A DNA stretch of 9,592 nt from Phycisphaerales bacterium (GTDB lineage Bacteria; Planctomycetota; Phycisphaerae; Phycisphaerales; SM1A02): positions 1-9,592 of the forward strand of contig SLDM01000298.1 in assembly GCA_007125255.1 (NCBI GenBank). Direction: 5' to 3'. The notes under the pieces are model-generated. The model saw only the letters and a list, made by a program, of their open reading frames with translations, did no database searches and was not told the DNA's origin. Below, one piece after another: positions 1-6,243 of this stretch. Position 1 is the stretch's first letter, and the number at the start of each line of letters is the position of its first letter. The translations under genes were made by a program, and so were the position numbers.

Positions 1-2
1 AT

Positions 3-347
3 ACCCTGATGACGCTCGGCCGGTTCGAGGAAGCGCACCAGAGCGCACTCGAAGCGGACGCGGCCATCGAGGCCGGGACTCCGCCGGGCGATCCCCGTCG
101 GGCCGAAGCCAGAAACCAACTTGCCCGCGTACTGATCGGCTTGAAGCGGTACGAAGAGGCGGCCGAGACCGCGCAGGCCGCCTACGCGCAGTGCCGGGCG
201 AACCTCCTGCCGGATAACCCCGGGTGCGCCGATGCCGCGGGGCTGATCGCCGAAGTGTACCGGGCCTGGCACCGCGCGGAGCCCGGCGCGGGACACGACC
301 GGACGGCAGCGCATTGGGTCTCGAGAACCGGTGCGCCCGGTCCCTGA
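3..347 (+). CDS. TPR-repeat protein, C-terminal fragment
   Basis: This is the tail of a larger protein whose start lies before the window; the frame is open from base 3 and ends at TGA 345-347. Two TPR-like helical pairs are visible: one begins LGRFEEAHQSALEADAAIE, the next holds LARVLIGLKRYEEAAETAQA, with the typical small residues and the Y/F-E-E-A signature. A third partial repeat (LIAEVYRAWHR) follows, then a short Arg/Gly/Pro-rich tail. TPRs of this class (TPR_10/TPR_12 style, with 'LLPDNPGCADA' before the last helix) commonly form the C-terminal half of large bacterial Ser/Thr kinases and regulators, especially in planctomycetes, where they serve as protein-binding scaffolds. Whether a kinase domain precedes it cannot be seen. 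The TPR assignment is fairly safe; the kinase link is inference. Confidence 0.7.
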   Translation, partial: TLMTLGRFEEAHQSALEADAAIEAGTPPGDPRRAEARNQLARVLIGLKRYEEAAETAQAAYAQCRANLLPDNPGCADAAGLIAEVYRAWHRAEPGAGHDRTAAHWVSRTGAPGP

Positions 348-363
348 AGGGCCCTGGGCACCG
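329..363 (+). terminator. GC-rich hairpin at the end of the TPR gene
   Basis: An outer stem CGGTGC (329-334) pairs perfectly with GCACCG (358-363). After one bulged G, an inner arm at 336-344 pairs with 349-357 with two mismatches and closes a TGAA loop at 345-348. The loop contains the stop codon of the TPR gene. No T-tract follows, so this is not a classic intrinsic terminator. It may still act as a 3' end stabiliser or a poor terminator, or be a chance product of GC-rich sequence. Confidence 0.35.
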
Positions 364-429
364 AGACGGACCCATTCCCCGCGCTACCCGAACAACCGGT
401 TCCGCGGATCCATGACCTCGTGAAGCCCG

Positions 430-444
430 TATACTCCTGCAGTC
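430..444 (+). promoter_or_regulatory. Candidate -10 box for a leaderless pseudopilin mRNA
   Basis: TATACT at 430-435 matches the -10 consensus at five of six positions and is followed by 9 nt to the ATG at 445. With a start site about 7-9 nt after the hexamer, the transcript would begin at or within a few bases of the start codon. There is no Shine-Dalgarno in the interval, which fits. No convincing -35 is visible at 16-18 bp spacing. Confidence 0.45.
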
Positions 445-1197
445 ATGGTTTCCGCCCGCCCCCATTCCGGCTTTACACTGCTCGAAGTCATGATTGCCGG
501 TCTGCTGACCGCCATTCTTCTGATGCTGCTCATTCCGGCCCTGCACGGCGCCCGCGTCGCCAACCAGCGGGAACGCTGCGCAAGCAACCTCGCGAACCTC
601 GGGCAGATCTGGCACGAATATCTCGAAGACCACGGGCAGAAATTTCCCGATCTGCCCGGCGCGGGATCGTGGCTCTATGGCGGCGTGCGGCATTCCGCCA
701 TCAACGAGAATGTTTTCCTCGACCCCGAGCGACCGCTCAGCCGCTGGCTGAGACAGTGGAGTCTGGACGACGAGGCAGCGCACCTGTTCTGCTGCCCCGC
801 GGATCGCGGCATCATCGGTCCGACCGCCGGAACCGGAACCGCGGGACGCACCGCCTGCCGCGCCTTCGGAACCAGCTACCGCGCCAACGCGATGCTCTTC
901 GATGCACGTCTGGCGCGTCTTGACTCCCAGCCGCGCGGCGTCCACCTGCACGAAGTGGCGACCAGCCCCTCCCGCCTGTTGCTGATGGGCGATGCGATCT
1001 GGCACGAAGTCGCGGAGTCGACCGGACGGGATGCCGACTGGCATCGACGGGAAGGCGTCGGCAACATTCTCTTCCTCGACGGATCCGTTCGTTTCCAGAA
1101 CGTACGGCCCCGACCGCACACCGGACCGGTCGATGTCGATCCGACCCTGACGCGGATGCACCGGCCGGACGCGTCCGGCCAGGCCGATCGGCCATGA
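445..1197 (+). CDS. Type II secretion-like pseudopilin (prepilin N-terminal methylation protein)
   Basis: A 250-residue pseudopilin-like protein. The N-terminus is a textbook prepilin leader: a short basic stretch, then G9|F10 as the cleavage and N-methylation site, then TLLEV with the conserved Glu at mature position +5 (E14), and a hydrophobic helix to about residue 33 ending before the charged ARVANQRERC. A prepilin peptidase would cut after G9 and the helix would anchor the protein in the inner membrane or pack it into a pseudopilus. The globular part has 'CASNLANLGQIW', a 'CCPAD' segment and, near residues 200-213, GNILFLDGSVRF. This resembles the C-terminal H-X9-DG signature of the large planctomycete pseudopilin family (DUF1559-like), but the nearest His (H200) is 11 residues from D212-G213 and the usual His position is Arg. 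No other secretion genes are adjacent, so substrate and machine are unknown. The start is fixed by the leader. The last 30 residues are Pro/Arg-rich. Confidence 0.85.
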   Translation: MVSARPHSGFTLLEVMIAGLLTAILLMLLIPALHGARVANQRERCASNLANLGQIWHEYLEDHGQKFPDLPGAGSWLYGGVRHSAINENVFLDPERPLSRWLRQWSLDDEAAHLFCCPADRGIIGPTAGTGTAGRTACRAFGTSYRANAMLFDARLARLDSQPRGVHLHEVATSPSRLLLMGDAIWHEVAESTGRDADWHRREGVGNILFLDGSVRFQNVRPRPHTGPVDVDPTLTRMHRPDASGQADRP

Positions 1198-1241
1198 TTC
1201 TCGGCAAACGGTCCGGCACCGCCGGAGCCGGTCATTTGAAC

Positions 1242-1277
1242 CGGTCACCGTCCTGTCGTCACCGGGCGGGGTGACCG
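1242..1277 (+). promoter_or_regulatory. Inverted repeat in the MFS promoter (possible operator)
   Basis: CGGTCACC at 1242-1249 and its exact complement GGTGACCG at 1270-1277 are separated by 20 nt. They flank the candidate -35 and abut the candidate -10. A further GGTCA half-site lies at 1230-1234. The placement suits a repressor or activator site for the transporter gene; the repeat could also fold as a hairpin at the end of the upstream transcript. No regulator gene is adjacent. Confidence 0.35.
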
Positions 1278-1293
1278 CTACGCTACCACGCCC
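1256..1293 (+). promoter_or_regulatory. Candidate promoter of the MFS gene (leaderless type)
   Basis: TCGTCA (1256-1261, four of six matches to TTGACA) lies exactly 17 bp before TACGCT (1279-1284, TANNNT form). Nine nt then separate the hexamer from the ATG at 1294, and that interval holds no Shine-Dalgarno. The geometry predicts a transcript with almost no 5' leader. Confidence 0.4.
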
Positions 1294-2571
1294 ATGCCCC
1301 TGCCCCTTCGCGCGTATCTTCGCTTTCTTCTTGAACAACCACGTCTGCTCACGTTCGGCTTCGCGCTGACGCTCTTTTCCAGCTTCGGCCAGACGTACTT
1401 CATCGCGCTGTTCAACGCCGAAATCCGCGCCGACTTCAATCTCAGCCACGGCGAGTTCGGTCTGATCTACTCCGTGGCCACCCTCGCCAGCGGCCTCTCG
1501 ATCATCTGGGTCGGCAGCCTCGTCGACCGGATCGATCTGCGCGCCATCTCGCTCATCACCATGACCGGCATGGCGGTCGGGGCGCTGCTCATGAGCTGGT
1601 CGCCGACACTGCTGGTGCTTCCGGTCGGCCTTTACCTGCTGCGCCTGTGCGGCCAGGGGATGTTCGGCCACATCGCCATCACCAGCATGGCCCGGTACTT
1701 CGACGCGCACCGCGGCAAGTCCATCAGCATCGCCTCCCTGGGCTACCCGGGAGGGGAAGCGATCTTTCCCCTTCTCGGCGTGCTGCTCATCGCCACCGTC
1801 GGATGGCGCGAGAGCTGGCTCATCATCACGGGCGTGATTGCGCTGTTCATGATGCCGCTCGTCCTGAGCCTGCTGCGAGGACATACTGAACGGGTGCGCG
1901 CGTACGAAGCGGCGCTCCATCGGGCGCGCCAGTCGGATCGCGAATCATCAGATCAGTCAACACCGGTTCCCGCAGCACGTCAGTGGCGGCGGCGTGAAGT
2001 TCTGCGCGACAGCCGTTTCTTTCTGCTGCTGCCGGCCATTCTCGGCCCGGCGTTCATGGCCACGGGCGTGTTCTTTCATCATCACCAGCTCGTGGAGGAG
2101 CGCGGCTGGGAAGTCGAAGCATTTGCTGCCGGATTCATGCTCTTTGCCGCGTCACAGGTGCCGATGGGCCTGGCCACGGGCGTCCTGATTGATCGAATCG
2201 GGGCGGTGCGACTGCTTCCCTTCTTTCTGATTCCGTTCCTGCTCGGCATGTTGACGATCGGCCTCATCAGTCATCCGATTGCCATTCCGCTCTTCTTTCT
2301 CTTCATCGGCCTGACCGTCGGTTCGGTGGGGCCGCTGTTCGGCGCCACATGGGCGGAACTCTACGGCGTCGAACACCTGGGCAGCATCCGGGCCCTGACG
2401 ACGTCGTTCATGGTGGTCTCGACGTCGCTCTCGCCGTTCCTGCTCGGAGCCCTGATTGACGTTCACGTATCCATGAGTGCGATCGCGCTCGGGTTCGCGG
2501 GGTATTGCGTGGTGGCGTCGGTGAGCGCCGGAGTCGCCGTACGCCTGCGACCGCCGCCGGGGCTGGAATGA
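1294..2571 (+). CDS. Major facilitator superfamily (MFS) transporter
   Basis: A 425-residue inner-membrane carrier of typical MFS length with about 12 hydrophobic helices in two halves. The first half (about residues 15-195) has the loop 2-3 signature GSLVDRIDLR (74-83). The second half (about 242-416) repeats it as GVLIDRIGAVRLL (296-308). A charged, hydrophilic loop at about 195-240 joins them, as expected between helices 6 and 7. Other landmarks are GQTYFIALF in helix 1, LRLCGQGMFGHIAI in helix 4, GYPGGEAIFP in helix 5, and a His cluster at 262-264 (FFHHHQ) in helix 7. MFS carriers move small solutes by uniport, symport or antiport; the sequence does not reveal the substrate. It is a single gene with its own promoter, convergent with gatB. 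Family assignment is secure, specificity unknown. Confidence 0.93.
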   Translation: MPLPLRAYLRFLLEQPRLLTFGFALTLFSSFGQTYFIALFNAEIRADFNLSHGEFGLIYSVATLASGLSIIWVGSLVDRIDLRAISLITMTGMAVGALLMSWSPTLLVLPVGLYLLRLCGQGMFGHIAITSMARYFDAHRGKSISIASLGYPGGEAIFPLLGVLLIATVGWRESWLIITGVIALFMMPLVLSLLRGHTERVRAYEAALHRARQSDRESSDQSTPVPAARQWRRREVLRDSRFFLLLPAILGPAFMATGVFFHHHQLVEERGWEVEAFAAGFMLFAASQVPMGLATGVLIDRIGAVRLLPFFLIPFLLGMLTIGLISHPIAIPLFFLFIGLTVGSVGPLFGATWAELYGVEHLGSIRALTTSFMVVSTSLSPFLLGALIDVHVSMSAIALGFAGYCVVASVSAGVAVRLRPPPGLE

Positions 2572-2629
2572 ATCAGGGGGGCCCCGACGCAGCTGTCGCC
2601 TCAGCGCCCCTCCGCGCCGAATGGTTCGG

Positions 2630-4162
2630 TCAGGCGCGCAGTCTCTTCCTGATCGCCTCCCGCGCCGCCTTCGCATCGGCCTTCCCCCCGCTTTCGCGCA
2701 TGACGGCACCGATCAGCCGCCCCGCCGCCGCATCCTTGCCCCGGGCGAAGTCTTCGGCGCTGGACGCTTCGGCAACGATTGCCGCTTCGACCCACGCATC
2801 AAGCTGCGCATCATCGCGCACCTGCAGCAGACCCTCGCGTTCCGCGATCGCGCGGGGCACGCCATCGATCCGGGGATTGCACATCATCTCGAAGAGTGTC
2901 TCGGCGGCGCTGGAGCCGATCTCGTTCTGCTCGCGCATCTCGATCAGCCGGGCCAGTTGCTCCGGCGTGATCCCCAGTTCGTTCACTTCGCACTCGCGCT
3001 CATTGGCCACCCGCGCCCCGGCATTGAGAACCCACTTGGCGGCCTGCCGCGCGAGGTGCGGCTGATGACCCGCCAGAGACGGACAGGACTCGCCCGCATC
3101 CAGCACGCGCTCGAAGAACTCGCACACCTCGCGCTCCGCGGTCAGAGCCCACGCCTCCCGAACGGAAAGTTCGAACTGTTCGGTGTACACCGCGCGGCGG
3201 TCGGCGGGGAGCCTCGGCACCTGCGCCGTGATCTCCTTCAGCCACGACTCATCCACGAAGACCCGGGGCAGATCGGGGTCAGGAAAGTACCGGTAGTCGT
3301 GCGCATCTTCCTTGCCCCGCTGCAGGAACGTGCGCTCCCGCTGCTGATCCCAGCCGCGCGTCGTCTTCATGCCCTCACCGTGCGTCTCGCCGGTCCGTTT
3401 CCACTCGTCAATCTGACGGGTTGACTCATGCACGATGGCATCTCGCAACGAGCGGAAGGAGTTGAGGTTCTTGATTTCAACGACCGGCGTGGCAAACGAT
3501 CGGCCATCGTCGGTCTCGACGATGAGATTGATGTTCGGCTCGAAACGGATGTGTCCCCGCTGCATGTCGCCTTCGGTCACGTTGAGAAAGCGTCCGATGT
3601 TGCGGACCTCCCGCGCGAAGGCGACCGCATCCTCCGCACTCGTCAGATCGGGCTGGGTAACGATTTCCAGCAGCGGCGTCCCCGCCCGGTTGAGGTCCAC
3701 GAGGGAGCCGTCATAAGCGTGTCCGCCCGGCAGTTCGTGCCCGAGCTTGCCCGCATCCTCTTCAAGATGTGCGCGAATGATCCCCACCTGGAAGCTCGAG
3801 CCGTCTTCGCGTGAGACCTCCACCAGCCCATCCGCGCAGAGCGGATCGGCATACTGGCTGATCTGGTAACCCTTCGGCAGGTCGGGGTAAAAGTAGTTCT
3901 TGCGGTCCCACTCCGACTCACCCGGAATGCGGCAGTTGAGGGCCAGCCCGACCATGATCGACATTTCGACCGCGCGGCGGTTCATCACCGGAAGCGTTCC
4001 GGGCAGGGCCGCGACGATCGGATCGATCAACGAATTCGGCTCGGACTCGTAGTGATCCGGATGGGCTCCGTTGGCCACGCGGGCAAACATCTTTCGCCGC
4101 GTGGCGAGCTGCATGTGAACTTCCATCCCGATCTTCAGTTGGGCTCGCGTGACTTTGGCCAT
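2630..4162 (-). CDS. gatB: Asp-tRNA(Asn)/Glu-tRNA(Gln) amidotransferase subunit B
   Basis: GatB is the kinase/transamidase subunit of GatCAB. It phosphorylates Asp or Glu misacylated on tRNA(Asn)/tRNA(Gln), then amidates it with ammonia channelled from GatA. Visible landmarks: KIGMEVHMQL (10-19, with E14 and H16 of the metal/active-site region), NYFYPDLPKGYQISQY (89-104), HLEEDAGKLGHE (132-143), LNRAGTPLLEIVTQPD (157-172), EIKNLNSFRSL (229-239) and KEDAHDYRYFPDPDLP (284-299). The helical tail (about 437-510) is the YqeY-like tRNA-binding domain. At 510 residues it is slightly longer than usual. The usual GSLRCDxN segment is changed to GHIRFEPNIN (203-212). gatA and gatC are not nearby, so the subunits are probably scattered. 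The start is fixed by the family N-terminus; there is no Shine-Dalgarno. The cyclase gene ends 30 bp upstream on the same strand. Confidence 0.97.
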   Translation of the reverse strand: MAKVTRAQLKIGMEVHMQLATRRKMFARVANGAHPDHYESEPNSLIDPIVAALPGTLPVMNRRAVEMSIMVGLALNCRIPGESEWDRKNYFYPDLPKGYQISQYADPLCADGLVEVSREDGSSFQVGIIRAHLEEDAGKLGHELPGGHAYDGSLVDLNRAGTPLLEIVTQPDLTSAEDAVAFAREVRNIGRFLNVTEGDMQRGHIRFEPNINLIVETDDGRSFATPVVEIKNLNSFRSLRDAIVHESTRQIDEWKRTGETHGEGMKTTRGWDQQRERTFLQRGKEDAHDYRYFPDPDLPRVFVDESWLKEITAQVPRLPADRRAVYTEQFELSVREAWALTAEREVCEFFERVLDAGESCPSLAGHQPHLARQAAKWVLNAGARVANERECEVNELGITPEQLARLIEMREQNEIGSSAAETLFEMMCNPRIDGVPRAIAEREGLLQVRDDAQLDAWVEAAIVAEASSAEDFARGKDAAAGRLIGAVMRESGGKADAKAAREAIRKRLRA

Positions 4163-4174
4163 ACCGTCATTGTA
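4163..4174 (-). promoter_or_regulatory. Candidate -10 box for a leaderless gatB mRNA
   Basis: On the minus strand TACAAT (4174-4169) is followed by only 6 nt before the gatB ATG, so a start site at the standard distance would fall on the A of the start codon. The interval GACGGT holds no Shine-Dalgarno. No good -35 is seen. gatB may therefore be transcribed on its own even though the cyclase gene lies just upstream on the same strand. Confidence 0.4.
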
Positions 4175-4192
4175 TCGCCGCCGGTCGCGCCC

Positions 4193-5059
4193 CTACCGCC
4201 GGCTCGGCTCGAAGCTGGCGACCATCTTTCCCGCCCGCCAGACGCGCACCGTACCGTCCGATTCACTGACGGTGACGGCGATCGACCTGGTGTTGGCGGT
4301 AATCCCCGCCGCCGCGGCATGCCGCGAGCCCAGACCGGAGGGAAGTCCTTCGCTCAATCCAGCCTTGATTCGCGCGCCGACGGTTTCAATCACGCCGTTT
4401 CCACGGATGATGAACGCCCCGTCCAGCGTGCTGAACTCGCGCACGGTTTCGGTCATGCGCTCGTCGAGGATGTTGCGTGATGATTCGTCGTAGCCCTTGA
4501 ACGGATTGAGGATCATCTGCTCGGACTGCTCGATCACGTGCCGGGCATCGCCGACGACAATCAGGGTACCGATCTTGCGCCCCTCCCGGCCGTGCTGACC
4601 CAGGTGCAGCGCCAGGCTCAGCACGCGGTGAAAAACCGCCCGTTTGATGTGTTCATCGATCTCCGGCTGCTCGGTGGTGTCAAACAGTTCGTACTCCGCC
4701 CCCAGCGACATGACCACCATCGAGTCGATGATCGCGCGGTACGGCCCGGTCAGAAAGACGGTCGTGTCGCTCAGGCTGATCATTCGGGTGGAGACGGCCA
4801 TGATCGCGGCGAGCTTGACCTGCCCCATCCGGTCGAGTTCAACCGCCGGCACGCGAATCATGCGGTTCTCTTCGTTCATCATCTTCCGGGCCCGCTGGTC
4901 GTCGGCCTCATCCCGGGTCACCAGGACCGTGCCGAGTGGAACGGCGTCCATCTCGGGAAGGGCATCGACCGCGACGATGATCGAGCGGGCGTGACTGGCC
5001 CGCGCAATCGTGCTGGCCGATTCCAGGAGCAGTCGTGCGATTCTCGCCGGATCCGTCAT
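4193..5059 (-). CDS. Diadenylate cyclase (c-di-AMP synthase) with N-terminal alpha/beta domain, DacZ-like
   Basis: A 288-residue, probably cytosolic enzyme that would join two ATP into cyclic di-AMP. The C-terminal DAC domain (about 135-285) shows KIGTLIVVGDARHV (162-175), ILNPFKGYDES (183-193), the catalytic TLDGAFIIRGNGVI (211-224, DGA at 213-215), GLGSRHAAAAGI (242-253) and TVSESDGTVRV. The second active-site motif is normally RHR and here reads R246-H247-A248. The first ~120 residues have an alternating hydrophobic pattern (SIIVAVDALP, GTVLVTRD, TVFLTGPYRAII) resembling a pyruvate-kinase C-terminal-like alpha/beta fold, the layout of archaeal-type DacZ; that domain call is an inference. 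There are no membrane helices (unlike DacA/CdaA) and no HhH DNA-binding domain (unlike classical DisA). The start at 5059 is preferred over a much longer open frame because family homology and the TATGCT box begin here. It is divergent from the cyclophilin gene and 30 bp upstream of gatB. Confidence 0.88.
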   Translation of the reverse strand: MTDPARIARLLLESASTIARASHARSIIVAVDALPEMDAVPLGTVLVTRDEADDQRARKMMNEENRMIRVPAVELDRMGQVKLAAIMAVSTRMISLSDTTVFLTGPYRAIIDSMVVMSLGAEYELFDTTEQPEIDEHIKRAVFHRVLSLALHLGQHGREGRKIGTLIVVGDARHVIEQSEQMILNPFKGYDESSRNILDERMTETVREFSTLDGAFIIRGNGVIETVGARIKAGLSEGLPSGLGSRHAAAAGITANTRSIAVTVSESDGTVRVWRAGKMVASFEPSRR

Positions 5060-5073
5060 TGGCCAGTAGCATA
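5060..5073 (-). promoter_or_regulatory. Candidate -10 box of the cyclase gene
   Basis: TATGCT on the minus strand (5073-5068) lies 8 nt before the ATG at 5059, with no Shine-Dalgarno between, predicting a leaderless or near-leaderless transcript. The candidate -35 at 17 bp spacing is poor (TTCCGC). Confidence 0.42.
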
Positions 5074-5107
5074 CGGCTCCCCGGCGCAAAGCGGAACCTT
5101 TTGATCC
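5067..5107 (+). promoter_or_regulatory. Candidate -10 box of the cyclophilin-hydrolase operon
   Basis: TAGCAT at 5067-5072 overlaps the divergent TATGCT almost completely, as the symmetric 7-mer TAGCATA. Transcription to the right would give a leader of roughly 28-30 nt before the ATG at 5108. Within it only a weak GGA (5093-5095), 12 nt from the ATG, could help ribosome binding. Confidence 0.3.
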
Positions 5108-6226
5108 ATGCGATCGAATCTTTTCTCCATCATGCTGTTGCACATGAGCTCCTGCCTGATTGCCGTTCTGACGGCAACGTTTCTCGACGCCGAAGCCCGG
5201 TCGAGCGAAACCCCGCTGCATCCGGTGCGCACGTTCGTCGCGGCCGATCAGCCGCTCCTGATCGAGGTCTCTCCGCGACGGGCGCTGGACCAGCTCGTGG
5301 TCGTGCTGCTTGACGCCGACGGGGAAGAGGTCCGCCCCCCCCGGGAGATCGAGCGCGGCACGATCGATCTGCGGTCGATCTACCGCGACCTGGATGAATT
5401 GCGCCGGCCGGTGTATCTGCAGTTCATCGAGTTCGGCGACCCGAGCGGCCCGGCCCTGGTCATCCAGCCGCTGCTCAGCCGGCTCATCCCGGTTCTGGAA
5501 CCGGACACCCGGCCGGACGGCACGATCTATCAACGCGTCGCCCGATGGCGTGATGAGTATGACGACCCGGATGAGGAAGAGGAGGAAAGCGACCGGGGTA
5601 AGATCATCCGCACGTTCAGCGGTTTTCGGGTCTTTCTCGATCAGGACGTTCGCCTGGAAACCTCCATGGGGGACCTGCGGATCTCCCTGCGCGCGGATCA
5701 GGCACCAAACACCGTCTGGAACTTTCGCGAACTCATTGACCGGGGTTTTTACGATGGACTGACGTTCCACCGCATCGTTCCGCTGACGGCCGCCGGCGAT
5801 CCGTTCGTCGTGCAGGGCGGCGATCCCTCCGGAACCGGTGAAGGCGGCCCGGGGTACTGGCTGCCGCTTGAACCGAGCGCACTGGAACATGACTTCGGCG
5901 TGCTCGGCATGGCCCGCGGCGAGTTTACCGACTCGGCGGGAAGCCAGTTCTATATCGCCCTCTCCCGCGCCGGCACGGCCCGGCTGGACGGCCAGTACAC
6001 AACCTTCGCGGAAGTGGTGGAGGGCCGGGACACCATTCTCGCGCTGGCGGACGTTCCGCTCGACGACCCCCGACGCGGTCGGCCCGTCGATCCGCCGACC
6101 ATCCGGCGGGCGTGGCTGATCCCCGCTCCACCGCGCTCTCCCGGAGAAGGGCGACCCGATCGACGCGTGGAGCCGGAACCCGAAGCCGAAGACGAGGAAG
6201 TGCCCCCCGGCCGCATCCCGCGATGA
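5108..6226 (+). CDS. Exported cyclophilin-type peptidyl-prolyl cis-trans isomerase
   Basis: A 372-residue prolyl isomerase probably acting outside the cytoplasm. The N-terminus (MRSNLFSIMLLHM, hydrophobic to about 27, then DAEA|RSS) looks like a Sec signal peptide with a likely cut near residue 30. Residues about 40-175 are an unrecognised region ending in a very acidic run (YDDPDEEEEESD, 151-162). The cyclophilin domain (181 to about 338) has LETSMGDLRISLR, FHR (220-222), FVVQGGDPSGTG (233-244), GVLGMARG (264-271), GSQFYI (278-283) and LDGQYTTFAEVV (293-304). Residues equivalent to human CypA R55, F60, Q63 and F113 are R222, F233, Q236 and F281, so catalysis looks intact. W121 is replaced by R292. 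About six extra residues (LTAAGD) sit between FHRIVP and FVVQGG. The tail (341-372) is Pro/Glu/Arg-rich. It is followed after 17 bp by the hydrolase gene, probably co-transcribed. Confidence 0.92.
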   Translation: MRSNLFSIMLLHMSSCLIAVLTATFLDAEARSSETPLHPVRTFVAADQPLLIEVSPRRALDQLVVVLLDADGEEVRPPREIERGTIDLRSIYRDLDELRRPVYLQFIEFGDPSGPALVIQPLLSRLIPVLEPDTRPDGTIYQRVARWRDEYDDPDEEEEESDRGKIIRTFSGFRVFLDQDVRLETSMGDLRISLRADQAPNTVWNFRELIDRGFYDGLTFHRIVPLTAAGDPFVVQGGDPSGTGEGGPGYWLPLEPSALEHDFGVLGMARGEFTDSAGSQFYIALSRAGTARLDGQYTTFAEVVEGRDTILALADVPLDDPRRGRPVDPPTIRRAWLIPAPPRSPGEGRPDRRVEPEPEAEDEEVPPGRIPR

Positions 6227-6231
6227 GTTTG

Positions 6232-6243
6232 TAGGATGCCCGC
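6232..6243 (+). promoter_or_regulatory. Ribosome binding site or -10 box before the HD hydrolase
   Basis: TAGGAT (6232-6237) can be read as a Shine-Dalgarno AGGA (6233-6236) 7 nt before the ATG, or as a TANNNT box 6 nt before it. The gap to the upstream gene is only 17 bp, so the Shine-Dalgarno reading within a two-gene operon is favoured; an internal leaderless promoter cannot be excluded. Confidence 0.4.

Noticed and set aside
445..923. Overlapping frames inside the pseudopilin gene on both strands
   Set aside because: They are Arg/Ser/Pro-rich shadow translations of the pseudopilin, which has a clear prepilin leader and family motifs.
1162..1193. Palindromes CCGGACGCGTCCGG and GGCCGATCGGCC near the end of the pseudopilin gene
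   Set aside because: Both lie within coding sequence of a Pro/Arg/Asp-rich tail. Short GC palindromes are expected by chance at this base composition.
2572..2629. Possible terminator between the convergent MFS and gatB genes
   Set aside because: The short GGGGCCCC palindrome and the weak CGAC/GTCG pairing give no stable stem with a T-tract on either strand.
2621..3424. 267-codon plus-strand open frame opposite gatB
   Set aside because: It lies wholly antisense to a highly conserved gene, has no domain and no ribosome site, and its composition mirrors the gatB codons.
5108..5200. Lipoprotein signal in the cyclophilin (MSSC near residue 16)
   Set aside because: The residue at -3 is Met and the hydrophobic stretch continues past the Cys to about residue 27, followed by an AxA-like site, so ordinary signal peptidase I cleavage fits better.
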